DNA of 64,000 nucleotides from Chryseobacterium sp. JJR-5R. Lineage in GTDB: Bacteria; Bacteroidota; Bacteroidia; Flavobacteriales; Weeksellaceae. Positions 1 through 8,335 of the stretch are shown here, piece after piece. How positions within the stretch are numbered: the stretch's first letter is position 1; every line of letters starts with the position of its first letter. The notes under the pieces are model-generated. The model saw only the letters and a list, made by a program, of their open reading frames with translations. It was not told the origin of the DNA and ran no database searches. The translations under genes were made by a program, and so were the position numbers. The DNA lies in NCBI RefSeq assembly GCF_034047335.1, contig NZ_CP139137.1, positions 1,116,001 to 1,180,000 on the forward strand, given 5' to 3'.

Positions 1-2
1 CT

Positions 3-926
3 GTCACAGAAAATTCAGACAATGAGGAAAAAGACTCGGTAATTGCAGAAAGAGATTCAGTAATCCAGAAAGAATCTCTGCCTCCGGCTATGCAGGAAGA
101 CGGCTTCTACAATGCCTTTATCTTCCCGAAAGATAAAAAGATGAAAGATTCCTTATTTGCTGTTTTTAATAAGAAATATTCTGAAAAAGAGCGGTATGCG
201 ATCCTGGCTTTGAATAGGCTGGATTCAAAAAACAAATGGAATGCCGACACCTTGGTCGTACCGGCAAAAATAGATACGACGCTGATGGAATATTCACCTT
301 TTCCGATGCAGATCGATGTATTGAGCCCCGTGAAGAAATTCGTGGTTTTTTCATATCCTATCCAAGCGTACGGCGTATATTCAAACGGGACACTGGTTAA
401 GTGGGGGCCTACCAGTATGGGTAAAAAGAATGCCAAGACCAAAACGGGTTTAACATTCGCCAACTGGAAAAAGCAGCTTGCTATTTCTACCGTAAGCAGC
501 GAATGGAAACTGCCTTATAATTTTAATATTTTCAATCTGGACGGCATCGGGTGGCACCAATACGACCTTCCGGGATATCCTGCTTCGCATTCATGCCTTC
601 GTTTGTTGATGAAAGATGCCAAGTGGCTGTACGGATATGCAGAAACCTGGGTGCTGAACCCCGGAGGAGCAACCACAAAAGCCAGAGGGACACCTGTCCT
701 GGTCTACGGAGACTATAAATGGGGCGGAAGAAAGCCCTGGAGAAAACTCCTCGATGATCCCAATGCCAACAGCATTTCAGTAGAAGATATGTCCAGAATG
801 ATTGAACCCAATATCGAAAAAATCCTGAAGGAACAGGATAACAGGGAAAAGGTAGTGGATTCGATCAGGGCGGCAAAAGCTGTATTGGAGCAGATGCCGG
901 AGAACCCAAGAACCGAATCACCTTAA
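3..926 (+). CDS. L,D-transpeptidase (YkuD family), 5' end outside window
   Basis: The reading frame is open from base 3 with no stop, so the gene starts upstream of the window; a Met codon at 90 is only internal. The YkuD catalytic segment is at bases 552-611 (GWHQYDLPG then SHSCLRL), with the likely nucleophile Cys encoded at 594-596. The family makes or edits 3-3 peptidoglycan cross-links or attaches proteins to peptidoglycan in the periplasm. The usual motif is SHGCxR; here the residue before Cys is Ser instead of Gly. The visible N-terminal part is rich in Glu, Asp and Ser and could be a linker after a signal peptide or lipobox that I cannot see. The C-terminal 60 residues after the catalytic domain are helical and charged. 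It converges on the next gene with an 11 bp gap. Confidence 0.85.
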   Translation, partial: VTENSDNEEKDSVIAERDSVIQKESLPPAMQEDGFYNAFIFPKDKKMKDSLFAVFNKKYSEKERYAILALNRLDSKNKWNADTLVVPAKIDTTLMEYSPFPMQIDVLSPVKKFVVFSYPIQAYGVYSNGTLVKWGPTSMGKKNAKTKTGLTFANWKKQLAISTVSSEWKLPYNFNIFNLDGIGWHQYDLPGYPASHSCLRLLMKDAKWLYGYAETWVLNPGGATTKARGTPVLVYGDYKWGGRKPWRKLLDDPNANSISVEDMSRMIEPNIEKILKEQDNREKVVDSIRAAKAVLEQMPENPRTESP

Positions 927-937
927 CCGCAGCACCG

Positions 938-1465
938 TTAATCATCTGTTTTTTCAAAATGCAATGTGGATTCCTCAGCAAACCTTCTGAGTTTCAGCAT
1001 TTCGTCCCTGCCTTTGTACTGCCCGAATCTTGCCGCGGAATAAGTAAGGGCAATGCAGGCGAGCATAACGAATGATGCCGTAAGCGCCCATGGGAAATCA
1101 TTGCTGTTGATTTGTTTTTCAACATAGTACATTGAAAAAAAGACCATCCAGAATATAGAAAAAGTAAAATATAGAAACATAAAAAAAGTCCAGACCGCAG
1201 AACTGGGGCCGAATACGCCTAAGACTGCGGTTTTTTCATCCTCGGTTTCTATTCTTAAAGAAAGCCTCGGTTTCCAGTAGTTATCATCCGGTGTCTCCAC
1301 GCAGATCGTAGCGATCTCCTTATTGATGTTTCCGGAAAATTCATCTTTATGCTCTGAAAGGTATTTTTTAAGATTATCGGCATATTCCTCCTTTGTTAAG
1401 TCTGTAAACATCGTAAATCTTGGCCGGGTCCTGATTTTATCCAGTGTTGTTTCTTCTGTATTCAT
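938..1465 (-). CDS. Two-TM membrane protein of unknown function
   Basis: A 175-residue protein that I do not recognise. The first 85 or so residues are charged and soluble. Two hydrophobic segments follow (about residues 90-113, FFMFLYFTFSIFWMVFFSMY, and 126-146), and then a short charged tail. The topology resembles a small inner-membrane protein with both ends in the cytoplasm. It starts 4 bp after the stop of the aspartyl protease gene upstream on the same strand, so the two are probably co-transcribed. Confidence 0.7.
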   Translation of the reverse strand: MNTEETTLDKIRTRPRFTMFTDLTKEEYADNLKKYLSEHKDEFSGNINKEIATICVETPDDNYWKPRLSLRIETEDEKTAVLGVFGPSSAVWTFFMFLYFTFSIFWMVFFSMYYVEKQINSNDFPWALTASFVMLACIALTYSAARFGQYKGRDEMLKLRRFAEESTLHFEKTDD

Positions 1466-1469
1466 AGTA

Positions 1470-2795
1470 TTATTCCTGATAAGGTATTGGGTCTTCTAAG
1501 ATAAAACTTAGCGTCATAGGTTTATTTTTTCTTTCAATGAGCATCTCTATTGTCCTGCCTTCCGCTGATTTCATGATCTCTATGATCCGTTGTAAAGTCA
1601 TATCTGCAGTTTTCTTGCCATTAATGCTGATCAGCCTGTCATCCTTCATGAATCCTGCTCGGGCACCCGGTGAATCTTTACGTACGCCGGCGATGGAAAA
1701 GGCAGGTTTTAATACAAAATGGTACTGTAGATTGTTGTTAATAACCTCAACACTTCCGTTGGGGCTTTCTTTCGTTTTTGCCGGCAGGTTTACCAGGTCT
1801 TTAGCCCATTCCGTTCCGTCCTGTCTGAAATCAAGCCCGCTCATATTAAAATGGAAAGGATCATCAAAATTGCGGTTTTTCTTTAAATATATTGTCTGCC
1901 GTTCATAATCAAAAGCTACAGTAAAACGTTTCATAACCTCACCGCCTACAGAACCTTTCCTGTCTTTAACCCAGTTTACATGCTGGATCGAATATTCATC
2001 GGGCATCGCGGCAATCGGTTTTTTAAAGATAAACGGCCCCAGGTAGAAATTACGGATCCGGCTTCTTTTCCCGTAAATGTCCCCGTTAAAGCCCCTCCCT
2101 AAAAAGTCATCGATATAGGGCTGTTTATAAACGAAACCCGGGATTACAGCAGGGAAGAGCCATATCGCATCACTGTTCCCGAGATCAATCAGCAATTTTG
2201 AATTTTGTTTTTCATCCGTTACTTCCAAATCGGCATACAGGTAAGGTTTTTTTTTCTCGATGCGGAGGCTGAACGATTCATAGTTTTTTACTTTCTTCCT
2301 GAAAAGGGCATCATCATTATACACCGTTATTTTTTTCGAGACGTAATCAATGACTACCGGATGGTTTTTGAAAAAATGATAGCCGATAATGCCGTTTACA
2401 GGAATTCCCACATGAGAAGAAATATTAAAATCCTGATCGACAATGATAAAAAGCGTCATTGAATCATTTATATAATTTTTTCCGGTCTTTCCTGTATTAT
2501 GGTCTGAGCGGAAGCCGTCAATACTGGTATTTCCGCCCAATCCGGAAAACTTTATTTTCTCAAGGCTGGCGAGTTTCAGCTCCTCATTTTCAAGGCTGAA
2601 GATAGAAGTCTCCGCCACACCTGTATCCAGCAGAAAAGTGAGATCCGCACCGTTAACATTGATGGGAATAAAAATTAAATTCCCGATGAGCCTGAAAGGG
2701 ATAACTGTTTTTTTAGCATCATGAACCTTAAACGAGCTTTGGGCATTGACCAGAATGCCTAAGAAAAATACCCAGAAATGCCGCTTCAGTTTCAT
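1470..2795 (-). CDS. Exported aspartyl protease-like protein with C-terminal PDZ domain
   Basis: 441 residues. A hydrophobic N-terminus (FWVFFLGILVNAQ) looks like a signal peptide. A retropepsin-like domain follows with FLLDTGVAET at residues 54-63 (Asp57-Thr-Gly). A second related element, LLIDLGNSD, lies near residue 200; it has Leu where a second catalytic triad would have Thr or Ser, so it may be structural. Residues 365-430 form a PDZ domain (SPGARAGFMKDDRLISING). This architecture is common in Bacteroidetes, where such proteins are predicted periplasmic or lipid-layer proteases; the substrate is unknown. It probably forms an operon with the small membrane protein downstream. Confidence 0.8.
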   Translation of the reverse strand: MKLKRHFWVFFLGILVNAQSSFKVHDAKKTVIPFRLIGNLIFIPINVNGADLTFLLDTGVAETSIFSLENEELKLASLEKIKFSGLGGNTSIDGFRSDHNTGKTGKNYINDSMTLFIIVDQDFNISSHVGIPVNGIIGYHFFKNHPVVIDYVSKKITVYNDDALFRKKVKNYESFSLRIEKKKPYLYADLEVTDEKQNSKLLIDLGNSDAIWLFPAVIPGFVYKQPYIDDFLGRGFNGDIYGKRSRIRNFYLGPFIFKKPIAAMPDEYSIQHVNWVKDRKGSVGGEVMKRFTVAFDYERQTIYLKKNRNFDDPFHFNMSGLDFRQDGTEWAKDLVNLPAKTKESPNGSVEVINNNLQYHFVLKPAFSIAGVRKDSPGARAGFMKDDRLISINGKKTADMTLQRIIEIMKSAEGRTIEMLIERKNKPMTLSFILEDPIPYQE

Positions 2796-2825
2796 ATACT
2801 GAATGTACTGAATTTATCCTTGCCT

Positions 2826-2856
2826 AAATAAAAAACATTCTCAAAAGTGAGAATGT
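2826..2856 (-). terminator. Rho-independent terminator of the esterase gene
   Basis: An 8 bp perfect stem (ACATTCTC / GAGAATGT, 2835-2842 and 2849-2856) with a 6-nt loop is followed on the minus strand by a run of T. It lies between the esterase and the aspartyl protease genes, so these are separate transcription units. Confidence 0.65.
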
Positions 2857-2970
2857 CTGTATATTTTATAATGAATAAAGGGCAATATTGGTTTTCTTAA
2901 ACCCGTCTGAACTTAATGATAATGACCTGAAAGCAATCCTAATCAAACGTATTAAATCTCTTAACGCATA

Positions 2971-3609
2971 TTATTTTGAAAAGAAATCCATCAGGTCCAT
3001 GTAGTTTTTCTGGTTCACTCCGTGGCCGCTCATATATTCCCTGAATGTAAAGTAACAGCTGAGGTCGTACAGCAGGTCTGCTGCCTTTCTTCCCCATTCC
3101 AGAGGTATCACGGCATCATCCGTTCCGTGGGAAACAAAGAAGCGAAGCTTTTCCAGTTTTTTCTTGTCTTTTACAATAGCAGGCATCAGCTTTTCCTCAG
3201 GATAACTGCTTAAACAGGCCACCAGGTTAAACATTTCCGGATACTGCAGAGCCAGTGCATAGCATAAAATCCCGCCCTGGCTGAAACCGCAGAGGTGGGT
3301 TTTGCCCTGTGTGATGCCGTAATGATTGATAATTTTTAAAATACTTTCCAGAACGCTGTTCAGTGATCCTGTTGCCTGCGGAACATTGATAAATTCATCC
3401 GGGTTATTGAAATTGATGTCATACCAGGAGTATCCCTCAAACTGTGTTGATCCCGGTGCCCTGAAGCTCACGATAATCCAGTCCTGCGGAAGGGTTTCCC
3501 GAAAGCTGAAAAGGTCCTGCTCATTGCTTCCGTAGCCGTGAAGCATGAAAAGGACAGAAGTATCAGGCGTAATATGTTCAGGTTCTCTTACGATGTAATC
3601 TAAATTCAT
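2971..3609 (-). CDS. Alpha/beta hydrolase, phospholipase/carboxylesterase family
   Basis: 212 residues, the usual length for the YpfH / acyl-protein-thioesterase-like family. It shows the oxyanion region MLHGYGSNEQD (residues 22-32), the nucleophile elbow GFSQGG with Ser110, an acidic residue in GTDDAVIP (Asp164 or 165) and His196 in SGHGV. No signal peptide is seen, so it should be a cytoplasmic serine esterase; the substrate cannot be read from the sequence. It is a single-gene unit with its own promoter box 4 bp before the ATG and a terminator after it. Confidence 0.85.
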   Translation of the reverse strand: MNLDYIVREPEHITPDTSVLFMLHGYGSNEQDLFSFRETLPQDWIIVSFRAPGSTQFEGYSWYDINFNNPDEFINVPQATGSLNSVLESILKIINHYGITQGKTHLCGFSQGGILCYALALQYPEMFNLVACLSSYPEEKLMPAIVKDKKKLEKLRFFVSHGTDDAVIPLEWGRKAADLLYDLSCYFTFREYMSGHGVNQKNYMDLMDFFSK

Positions 3610-3613
3610 GATG

Positions 3614-3621
3614 CAAAGATA
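3614..3621 (-). promoter_or_regulatory. -7 promoter box (TATCTTTG) of the esterase gene
   Basis: The plus-strand CAAAGATA is the complement of TATCTTTG, a match to the Bacteroidetes -7 element TAnnTTTG. Only 4 bp separate it from the ATG, so the transcript is probably leaderless or nearly so. Confidence 0.6.
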
Positions 3622-3797
3622 AATAATAATGGCTTAATGTAACAGAAACAGGAATTCAAAATAGGTGTTTTATCAGGCTTAAAATGTATAAATCATTTAA
3701 ACAAAACCTGCCTTAAAATCTTTTATTGATTTGATATTATTTACAATTTTTTGTTGGAAAATTTTCATGAAAGGTATTTTTATATTGATAAAAAACC

Positions 3798-3805
3798 TAT
3801 ATTTG
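3798..3805 (+). promoter_or_regulatory. -7 promoter box (TATATTTG)
   Basis: A match to TAnnTTTG 25 bp before the ATG of the acidic lipoprotein gene. I see no good -33 TTTG at the right distance. Confidence 0.55.
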
Positions 3806-3830
3806 AACCATTAAAAATCTATTTGGAGAA

Positions 3831-4286
3831 ATGAAGCAATTTTACAAATCAAAAAGTTTACTGAGGCTTTCTTTTTTATTCGCCGTATTATTTTCTGTAC
3901 TTTCAGTATTTAATTCATGTAAAGATGACGATGATGAGGATGAATTTACAGATCATATTGTTAAGCTTGAAGCCAGGATAATTACAAACGGCCCTCAGTC
4001 TCCTCCGACGGGTTCTCCTACAGGTAATTTCAAGACTGTGGTTACCCAGATAGGAACATCACCAAGTACAACTTTTAATCCTACAGGGATTACCTGGTCA
4101 ACGGGTGATATTTTTGTAAATTCAAGCCAGTCTCAGCTTAATCTGGCGGCAAATGCTGTCCTGCCTTATTCAGATTCGGAATTGATCGTTAATATCTGGG
4201 TAGATGGAGAAATTGTAAAAACCAAGAAAGCAGTTGGGGTAGGAGAGAAGAATGTATCTACTTTTTACAGCTTCTTAGAATTGTAA
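3831..4286 (+). CDS. Small lipoprotein with putative surface-export signal
   Basis: 151 residues. A basic N-terminus and a hydrophobic core lead to the lipobox VFNSC, and the mature protein begins CKDDDDEDE. A Lys followed by several acidic residues right after the Cys resembles the lipoprotein export signal described in Capnocytophaga and other Bacteroidetes, which sends lipoproteins to the outer face of the outer membrane; this is an inference here. The remainder is Ser/Thr/Pro/Gly-rich and predicted beta-structured, without a family I recognise. It stands alone between a -7 box and a terminator. Confidence 0.75.
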   Translation: MKQFYKSKSLLRLSFLFAVLFSVLSVFNSCKDDDDEDEFTDHIVKLEARIITNGPQSPPTGSPTGNFKTVVTQIGTSPSTTFNPTGITWSTGDIFVNSSQSQLNLAANAVLPYSDSELIVNIWVDGEIVKTKKAVGVGEKNVSTFYSFLEL

Positions 4287-4311
4287 GAATAATTATTAAT
4301 ATCATATACAC

Positions 4312-4341
4312 AAGACTGTCTTTATTTAAGGGCAGTCTTTT
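4312..4341 (+). terminator. Rho-independent terminator after the lipoprotein gene
   Basis: A 7 bp stem AAGACTG (4312-4318) / CAGTCTT (4333-4339) is followed by TTT, just downstream of the lipoprotein stop codon. Confidence 0.65.
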
Positions 4342-4363
4342 GTATAGATGAATGAGAATATAA

Positions 4364-4403
4364 AATAACATGGGCGCGGAATCAATTCCGCGCCCATGTT
4401 ATT
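4364..4403. terminator. Perfect 19-bp hairpin between convergent genes
   Basis: Bases 4364-4382 and 4385-4403 form a perfect 19 bp stem with only two bases (CA) between the arms. T-rich tracts occur on both sides (TTTTTT after it on the plus strand, TTTTA on the minus strand), so it can terminate tyrS from the right and the lipoprotein gene from the left. Confidence 0.75.
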
Positions 4404-4425
4404 TTTTATTAAATCCTGAATTAAC

Positions 4426-5721
4426 TTAGATAACCTTCACAATAAAATAACTTTTCTTCCCTTTCTGAAGCAGTAAAAACGTGCCGTCAATAAGGTCGCT
4501 TTCATTGGCAGTGAAGGTATCGTTGATTTTCTGTTTGTTCACAGAAACGGCATTTCCCTTAATCTCTCTTGAAGCTTCACTCTTGGATTTCAGAAATCCT
4601 GATTTTTCAGAAAGAAGGTCAACAGCAGGGATACCCAGCACATCAGACTTTTCCAGTTCTTTCTGCGGAACGCCTTCAAATACTTCAAGGAAGGTTTCCT
4701 CATCCAGGCTTACCAGATCCTCCGCCGTTGAACGTCCGAAGAGAATCTCCGAAGCTTTGAGGGCTTTCTCATATTCTTCTCTTCCGTGCACCCAGACCGT
4801 CACTTCTTCAGCGAGTTTTTTCTGAAGAGCTCTCTCGTGCGGTGCTGTTTTATGATTTTCAATTAATGCTTCAATTTCTTCTCTGCTTAAGAAGGTATAG
4901 AATTTAATGAACCTTTCGGCATCACCATCCGTTGCATTCAGCCAGAACTGGTAGAATTTATACGGTGAAGTCTTCTTTTTATCCAGCCAGTAATTTTCGC
5001 CGCTTTCGGATTTCCCGAACTTGGAGCCGTCGGCTTTGGTAATTAAAGGCACCGTCAGGGCAAAGGCTTCTCCCTGTGCTTTTCTGCGGATCAGTTCCGT
5101 ACCGGTGGTAATATTTCCCCATTGGTCTGAACCGCCCATCTGAAGCTTTACATTATTATTCTGGTACAGGTGCAGAAAATCATACCCCTGGATCAGCTGG
5201 TACGTAAATTCCGTGAAGCTCATTCCATCTGCGCCGCTTTCCCCGGAAAACCTCTTTTTCACGGAATCTTTTGCCATCATATAGTTGACCGTAATGTTTT
5301 TACCAACATTTTTAGCAAAATCAAGGAAAGAAATATTTTTCATCCAGTCATAGTTATTCACCAGCTCCGCTTTATTGGGGCCGTCCCCTGAGAAATCCAG
5401 GAATCTTGAAAGCTGGTTTTTCAGGCAGTCTACATAATGAAGAAGCGTTGCTTCATCCAGGAGGTTTCGCTCCGCAGACTTTCCGGACGGGTCACCGATC
5501 ATTCCGGTAGCACCTCCAACCAGAGCAACGGGCTTATGGCCGTGCTGCTGGAAATGGGCCAGGATCTTGATCTGGATAAGGCTTCCGATATGCAAAGAAT
5601 CAGCAGTAGGGTCAAATCCGATATACGCGGTGGTAACCTCTTTATTCAGTTGTTCATCGGTTCCGGGCATCATATCGGCAAAAAGACCACGCCATTTCAG
5701 TTCTTCTATAAAGGAATTCAT
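4426..5721 (-). CDS. tyrS: Tyrosyl-tRNA synthetase
   Basis: 431 residues from the Met at 5721. Charges tRNA-Tyr with tyrosine in the cytoplasm. The class I signatures are visible: the HIGH-like SLHIGSL early in the Rossmann domain, KFGKS (KMSKS loop), and a C-terminal S4-like RNA-binding domain ending in [14 protein letters not shown] and the last 30 residues. The frame extends another 28 codons upstream to 5805, but a promoter box (5748-5755) lies inside that extension and the family normally begins at [12 protein letters not shown], so I chose 5721. It is transcribed divergently from the sigma factor gene and ends at the strong hairpin at 4364-4403. Confidence 0.95.
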   Translation of the reverse strand: MNSFIEELKWRGLFADMMPGTDEQLNKEVTTAYIGFDPTADSLHIGSLIQIKILAHFQQHGHKPVALVGGATGMIGDPSGKSAERNLLDEATLLHYVDCLKNQLSRFLDFSGDGPNKAELVNNYDWMKNISFLDFAKNVGKNITVNYMMAKDSVKKRFSGESGADGMSFTEFTYQLIQGYDFLHLYQNNNVKLQMGGSDQWGNITTGTELIRRKAQGEAFALTVPLITKADGSKFGKSESGENYWLDKKKTSPYKFYQFWLNATDGDAERFIKFYTFLSREEIEALIENHKTAPHERALQKKLAEEVTVWVHGREEYEKALKASEILFGRSTAEDLVSLDEETFLEVFEGVPQKELEKSDVLGIPAVDLLSEKSGFLKSKSEASREIKGNAVSVNKQKINDTFTANESDLIDGTFLLLQKGKKSYFIVKVI

Positions 5722-5747
5722 TGCTATTTTCTTTAAATTATACGGTG

Positions 5748-5755
5748 CAAAGATA
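5748..5755 (-). promoter_or_regulatory. -7 promoter box (TATCTTTG) of tyrS
   Basis: The plus-strand CAAAGATA gives TATCTTTG on the minus strand, 26 bp before the tyrS ATG at 5721. It supports the shorter tyrS start. Confidence 0.6.
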
Positions 5756-5791
5756 ATAAATTCAGTGGGATGTCGCCCACGGTCTTCGCGC

Positions 5792-5823
5792 TTTGCAGAT
5801 TTCATCCAAATCCGTTATATTTG
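5792..5823 (+). promoter_or_regulatory. Promoter of the sigma factor gene
   Basis: TTTG (5792-5795), a 20 bp spacer, then TATATTTG (5816-5823), a good match to the Bacteroidetes housekeeping promoter. Only 6 bp remain to the ATG at 5830, so the leader is extremely short. Confidence 0.7.
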
Positions 5824-5829
5824 TCTATC

Positions 5830-6390
5830 ATGAACGACGAACAATTATTCCTGCTCATCGGTAAAGCGAAGGCAAAGGACCAGAAAGCCCAGACCAGGCT
5901 CATCAATATTTTTTGGGTAGATGTTTTCTCTTTCGTGATGAAGAAAGTTCATGATGAAAACGATGCCGATGAAATTACGGTGAACGTTTTTTCAAAAGTG
6001 CTTTCAAAGCTGGATATGTACGATCCGCATTTTCAGTTCAAGACCTGGGTGCTGACGATTGCGCAGAATACCATCATCGATTTCTGGAGACGGAAAAGCC
6101 GTGAAAACCAGGACCCTACAGAAAATCTGGAAGAAGTAAAAAATCAGTATGCCAAATCTCCGGAAGAACTGATGATCTCTGCCGAAGAACAGAAGAAAAT
6201 CATTAAAACCATCGAATCGCTGGATGCCAATTACCAGGATATTATCAAATTAAGGTTTTTCGAAGAGAAAAGCATTAAGGAGATTGCAGAAGAACTGGGG
6301 ATTTCCGTAGCCAATACCAAAGTCCGGGTAATGCGCGCAAAAAAAGTTCTTGCTGAATTATTGAAGAACAACGAGTTTGAGGATATTTGA
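5830..6390 (+). CDS. RNA polymerase sigma-70 family factor (ECF type)
   Basis: 186 residues from the ATG at 5830; the frame is open further upstream, but the promoter lies there. Region 2 is visible around residues 20-85 (VFSFVMKKVHDENDADEI and FKTWVLTIAQNTIIDFWRRK) and region 4 around residues 125-180 (SLDANYQDIIKLRFFEEKSI, EIAEELGISVANTKVRVMRA), with no region 1.1 or 3. It should direct core polymerase to a small regulon. There is no anti-sigma gene beside it: the flanking genes are tyrS (divergent) and an exported protein on the other strand. Such lone factors may be controlled at transcription or by a remote partner. Confidence 0.88.
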   Translation: MNDEQLFLLIGKAKAKDQKAQTRLINIFWVDVFSFVMKKVHDENDADEITVNVFSKVLSKLDMYDPHFQFKTWVLTIAQNTIIDFWRRKSRENQDPTENLEEVKNQYAKSPEELMISAEEQKKIIKTIESLDANYQDIIKLRFFEEKSIKEIAEELGISVANTKVRVMRAKKVLAELLKNNEFEDI

Positions 6391-6554
6391 TTATATGGAT
6401 TGATTATTTACACTTGTTTAGATTTAACTTTAAAAATTAATATTTTGAATATCAGGTGATTAAGCAGATATGATTCAATAAGAATCTGCGGTCAGATATT
6501 TAAAATTATATTTTTAAATAAGCATCTTCAGTACTAAGTTGCTCATGTTAAAAA

Positions 6555-7187
6555 TCATAAGTAAACATCTTCTTTTGTCTCAGGAAGCGTGATTTTCCTT
6601 TGCTCTTTCTGATGCCTGTTCTGAAGATTGACTTTCAATCCTTTTTTAATATACATTTCCTTTTTTGATTTTCCGTATTCGGCGGTATTTTCAACCTCTT
6701 TTTCAAAATTCAGCTGTCCTGTGGAAAGATTAAAGTCCACACTTGAAAAATATTCTTCCGGTTTTCCATAGGTGGAAGCATATCCGATCAGCTCAAAACG
6801 GCCGTTCTGAAACCTGTATTTATCAGTATAGCCCCATTTCCAGCTGCTTCCTCCGGCCTGGGTAATCATCAGTATTCCTTTTTTGATTTCGGTATCCTGG
6901 TAAGGGTCACCCATCATGCCGCCTCCTTTGCTTCCCAATACCGCATTTCTTGATTTTTCAAGGATTGTCCATTTTCCATTGACTTTTTTCAGGATCTGTA
7001 TTTCACGGATATTTCCTGAATCAGTAACATCCTGCGTATTATAAATCATTACTTTTTCAGGAATTCCATCGCCGTCCAGGTCACCGTCCACGGTTTGAAT
7101 TATTTCGGAACCTTTCGGCTGGAATTCTTTCTGGGCATAGCCGTACGTGCTGAAAATGGCGAATAGGAAGCAGACGGTATTTTTCAT
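6555..7187 (-). CDS. Exported protein with an EF-hand-like Asp motif, function unknown
   Basis: 210 residues with a signal peptide (cleavage probably after TYGYAQ). Residues 30-50 contain DGDLDGDGIPEKV, a calcium-loop-like stretch seen in FG-GAP and related exported Bacteroidetes proteins whose role is usually unknown. The rest is predicted beta-rich (GGSSWKWGYTDKYRFQNGRF). I do not recognise a family. A -7 box (CAAAATTA, 7213-7220, read on the minus strand as TAATTTTG) lies 25 bp upstream. It is a monocistronic unit converging on the sigma factor gene. Confidence 0.7.
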   Translation of the reverse strand: MKNTVCFLFAIFSTYGYAQKEFQPKGSEIIQTVDGDLDGDGIPEKVMIYNTQDVTDSGNIREIQILKKVNGKWTILEKSRNAVLGSKGGGMMGDPYQDTEIKKGILMITQAGGSSWKWGYTDKYRFQNGRFELIGYASTYGKPEEYFSSVDFNLSTGQLNFEKEVENTAEYGKSKKEMYIKKGLKVNLQNRHQKEQRKITLPETKEDVYL

Positions 7188-7212
7188 AAAGTAATTTTAG
7201 CAGTTAAAATTA

Positions 7213-7220
7213 CAAAATTA
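7213..7220 (-). promoter_or_regulatory. -7 promoter box (TAATTTTG)
   Basis: Match to TAnnTTTG on the minus strand, 25 bp before the start of the exported protein gene at 7187. Confidence 0.5.
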
Positions 7221-7246
7221 TATGTTTCATCAATCTTTGTCTTTGA

Positions 7247-7275
7247 TTGTTTCGATAAAAAATTCACTAACTTTG
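7247..7275 (+). promoter_or_regulatory. Promoter of lipA
   Basis: TTG at 7247-7249, an 18 bp spacer, and TAACTTTG at 7268-7275, 20 bp before the lipA ATG. Confidence 0.55.
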
Positions 7276-7295
7276 AACCTCAATTTGAGAAATAA

Positions 7296-8162
7296 ATGGA
7301 GAATCTAATTCAGGATACCACCGTTCAGAAACCAAAATGGATTCGTGTAAAGCTGCCTACCGGCAAGAATTACAGGGAATTAAGGACTTTGGTTGATAAA
7401 TATAAGTTAAATACCATCTGCCAGAGCGGAAGCTGTCCGAATATGGGGGAATGCTGGGGAGAAGGTACCGCCACATTCATGATTTTAGGAAATATCTGCA
7501 CAAGGAGCTGTGGATTCTGCGGGGTAAAAACCGGGAAACCCCTCGATGTCAACTGGGATGAGCCTGAAAAAGTAGCCCGTTCCATCAAATTAATGAAAAT
7601 CAAACATGCAGTACTGACCTCTGTAGACCGTGACGATTTAAAAGATATGGGATCGATCCTGTGGGGCGAAACGGTAAATGCCGTAAGGAGGATTTCCCCC
7701 GGAACCACCATGGAAACGCTGATTCCGGATTTCCAGGGGGTTACGAAGCACATAGACCGCCTCGTTGAAGTGGCACCTGAAGTAATTTCCCATAACATGG
7801 AAACGGTAAAAAGGCTGACGAGAGAAGTAAGGATCCAGGCAAAATATGAGAGGAGCCTCGAGGTTTTAAGATATCTTAAAGAAGCCGGCCAGCGAAGGAC
7901 AAAAACCGGAGTAATGCTCGGCCTGGGAGAACATAAAGATGAAGTATTCCAGACCATTGAAGATATAAGGAATGCCAATGTAGACGTTATTACAATGGGG
8001 CAGTACCTGCAGCCGACCAAAAAACATTTACCCGTAAAGAAATTCATTACCCCTGAAGAATTTGATGAGTTCGGGAATTTTGCCAGAAGCCTCGGGTTCC
8101 GGCATGTGGAAAGCTCGCCGCTCGTAAGAAGTTCTTACCACGCAGAAAAACATATTCATTAA
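7296..8162 (+). CDS. lipA: Lipoyl synthase
   Basis: 288 residues, normal family length. A radical-SAM enzyme that inserts two sulfur atoms into protein-bound octanoyl groups to make the lipoyl cofactor of 2-oxoacid dehydrogenases. Both iron-sulfur sites are complete: the auxiliary cluster Cys42, Cys47, Cys53 (CQSGSCPNMGEC) and the radical-SAM CxxxCxxC Cys68, Cys72, Cys75 (CTRSCGFC). The C-terminal RSSYHAEK motif, with the Ser that ligates the auxiliary cluster, is present. lipB is not next to it. The gene has its own promoter and terminator. Confidence 0.97.
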   Translation: MENLIQDTTVQKPKWIRVKLPTGKNYRELRTLVDKYKLNTICQSGSCPNMGECWGEGTATFMILGNICTRSCGFCGVKTGKPLDVNWDEPEKVARSIKLMKIKHAVLTSVDRDDLKDMGSILWGETVNAVRRISPGTTMETLIPDFQGVTKHIDRLVEVAPEVISHNMETVKRLTREVRIQAKYERSLEVLRYLKEAGQRRTKTGVMLGLGEHKDEVFQTIEDIRNANVDVITMGQYLQPTKKHLPVKKFITPEEFDEFGNFARSLGFRHVESSPLVRSSYHAEKHIH

Positions 8163-8169
8163 AGTACAG

Positions 8170-8200
8170 ATCGCTCCGCTTCAACCGGAGCGATTTTTTA
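8170..8200 (+). terminator. lipA terminator
   Basis: A 9 bp stem ATCGCTCCG (8170-8178) / CGGAGCGAT (8186-8194) followed by TTTTTT, 8 bp after the lipA stop. Confidence 0.85.
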
Positions 8201-8335
8201 ATAACCGCAAAATGGGTTTGAAGTTAATATAGGACCGGTTTACATCATTCCGGTTAAAGTATACATAATGATTTCTGCGCAATTTTGCATTCTTAAACAA
8301 GGAATTGCATCCTGACGATAAACAATAAAGAAATA

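Noticed and set aside
5722..5805. 28-codon N-terminal extension of tyrS
   Set aside because: It contains the -7 box at 5748-5755 and is not part of the family start.
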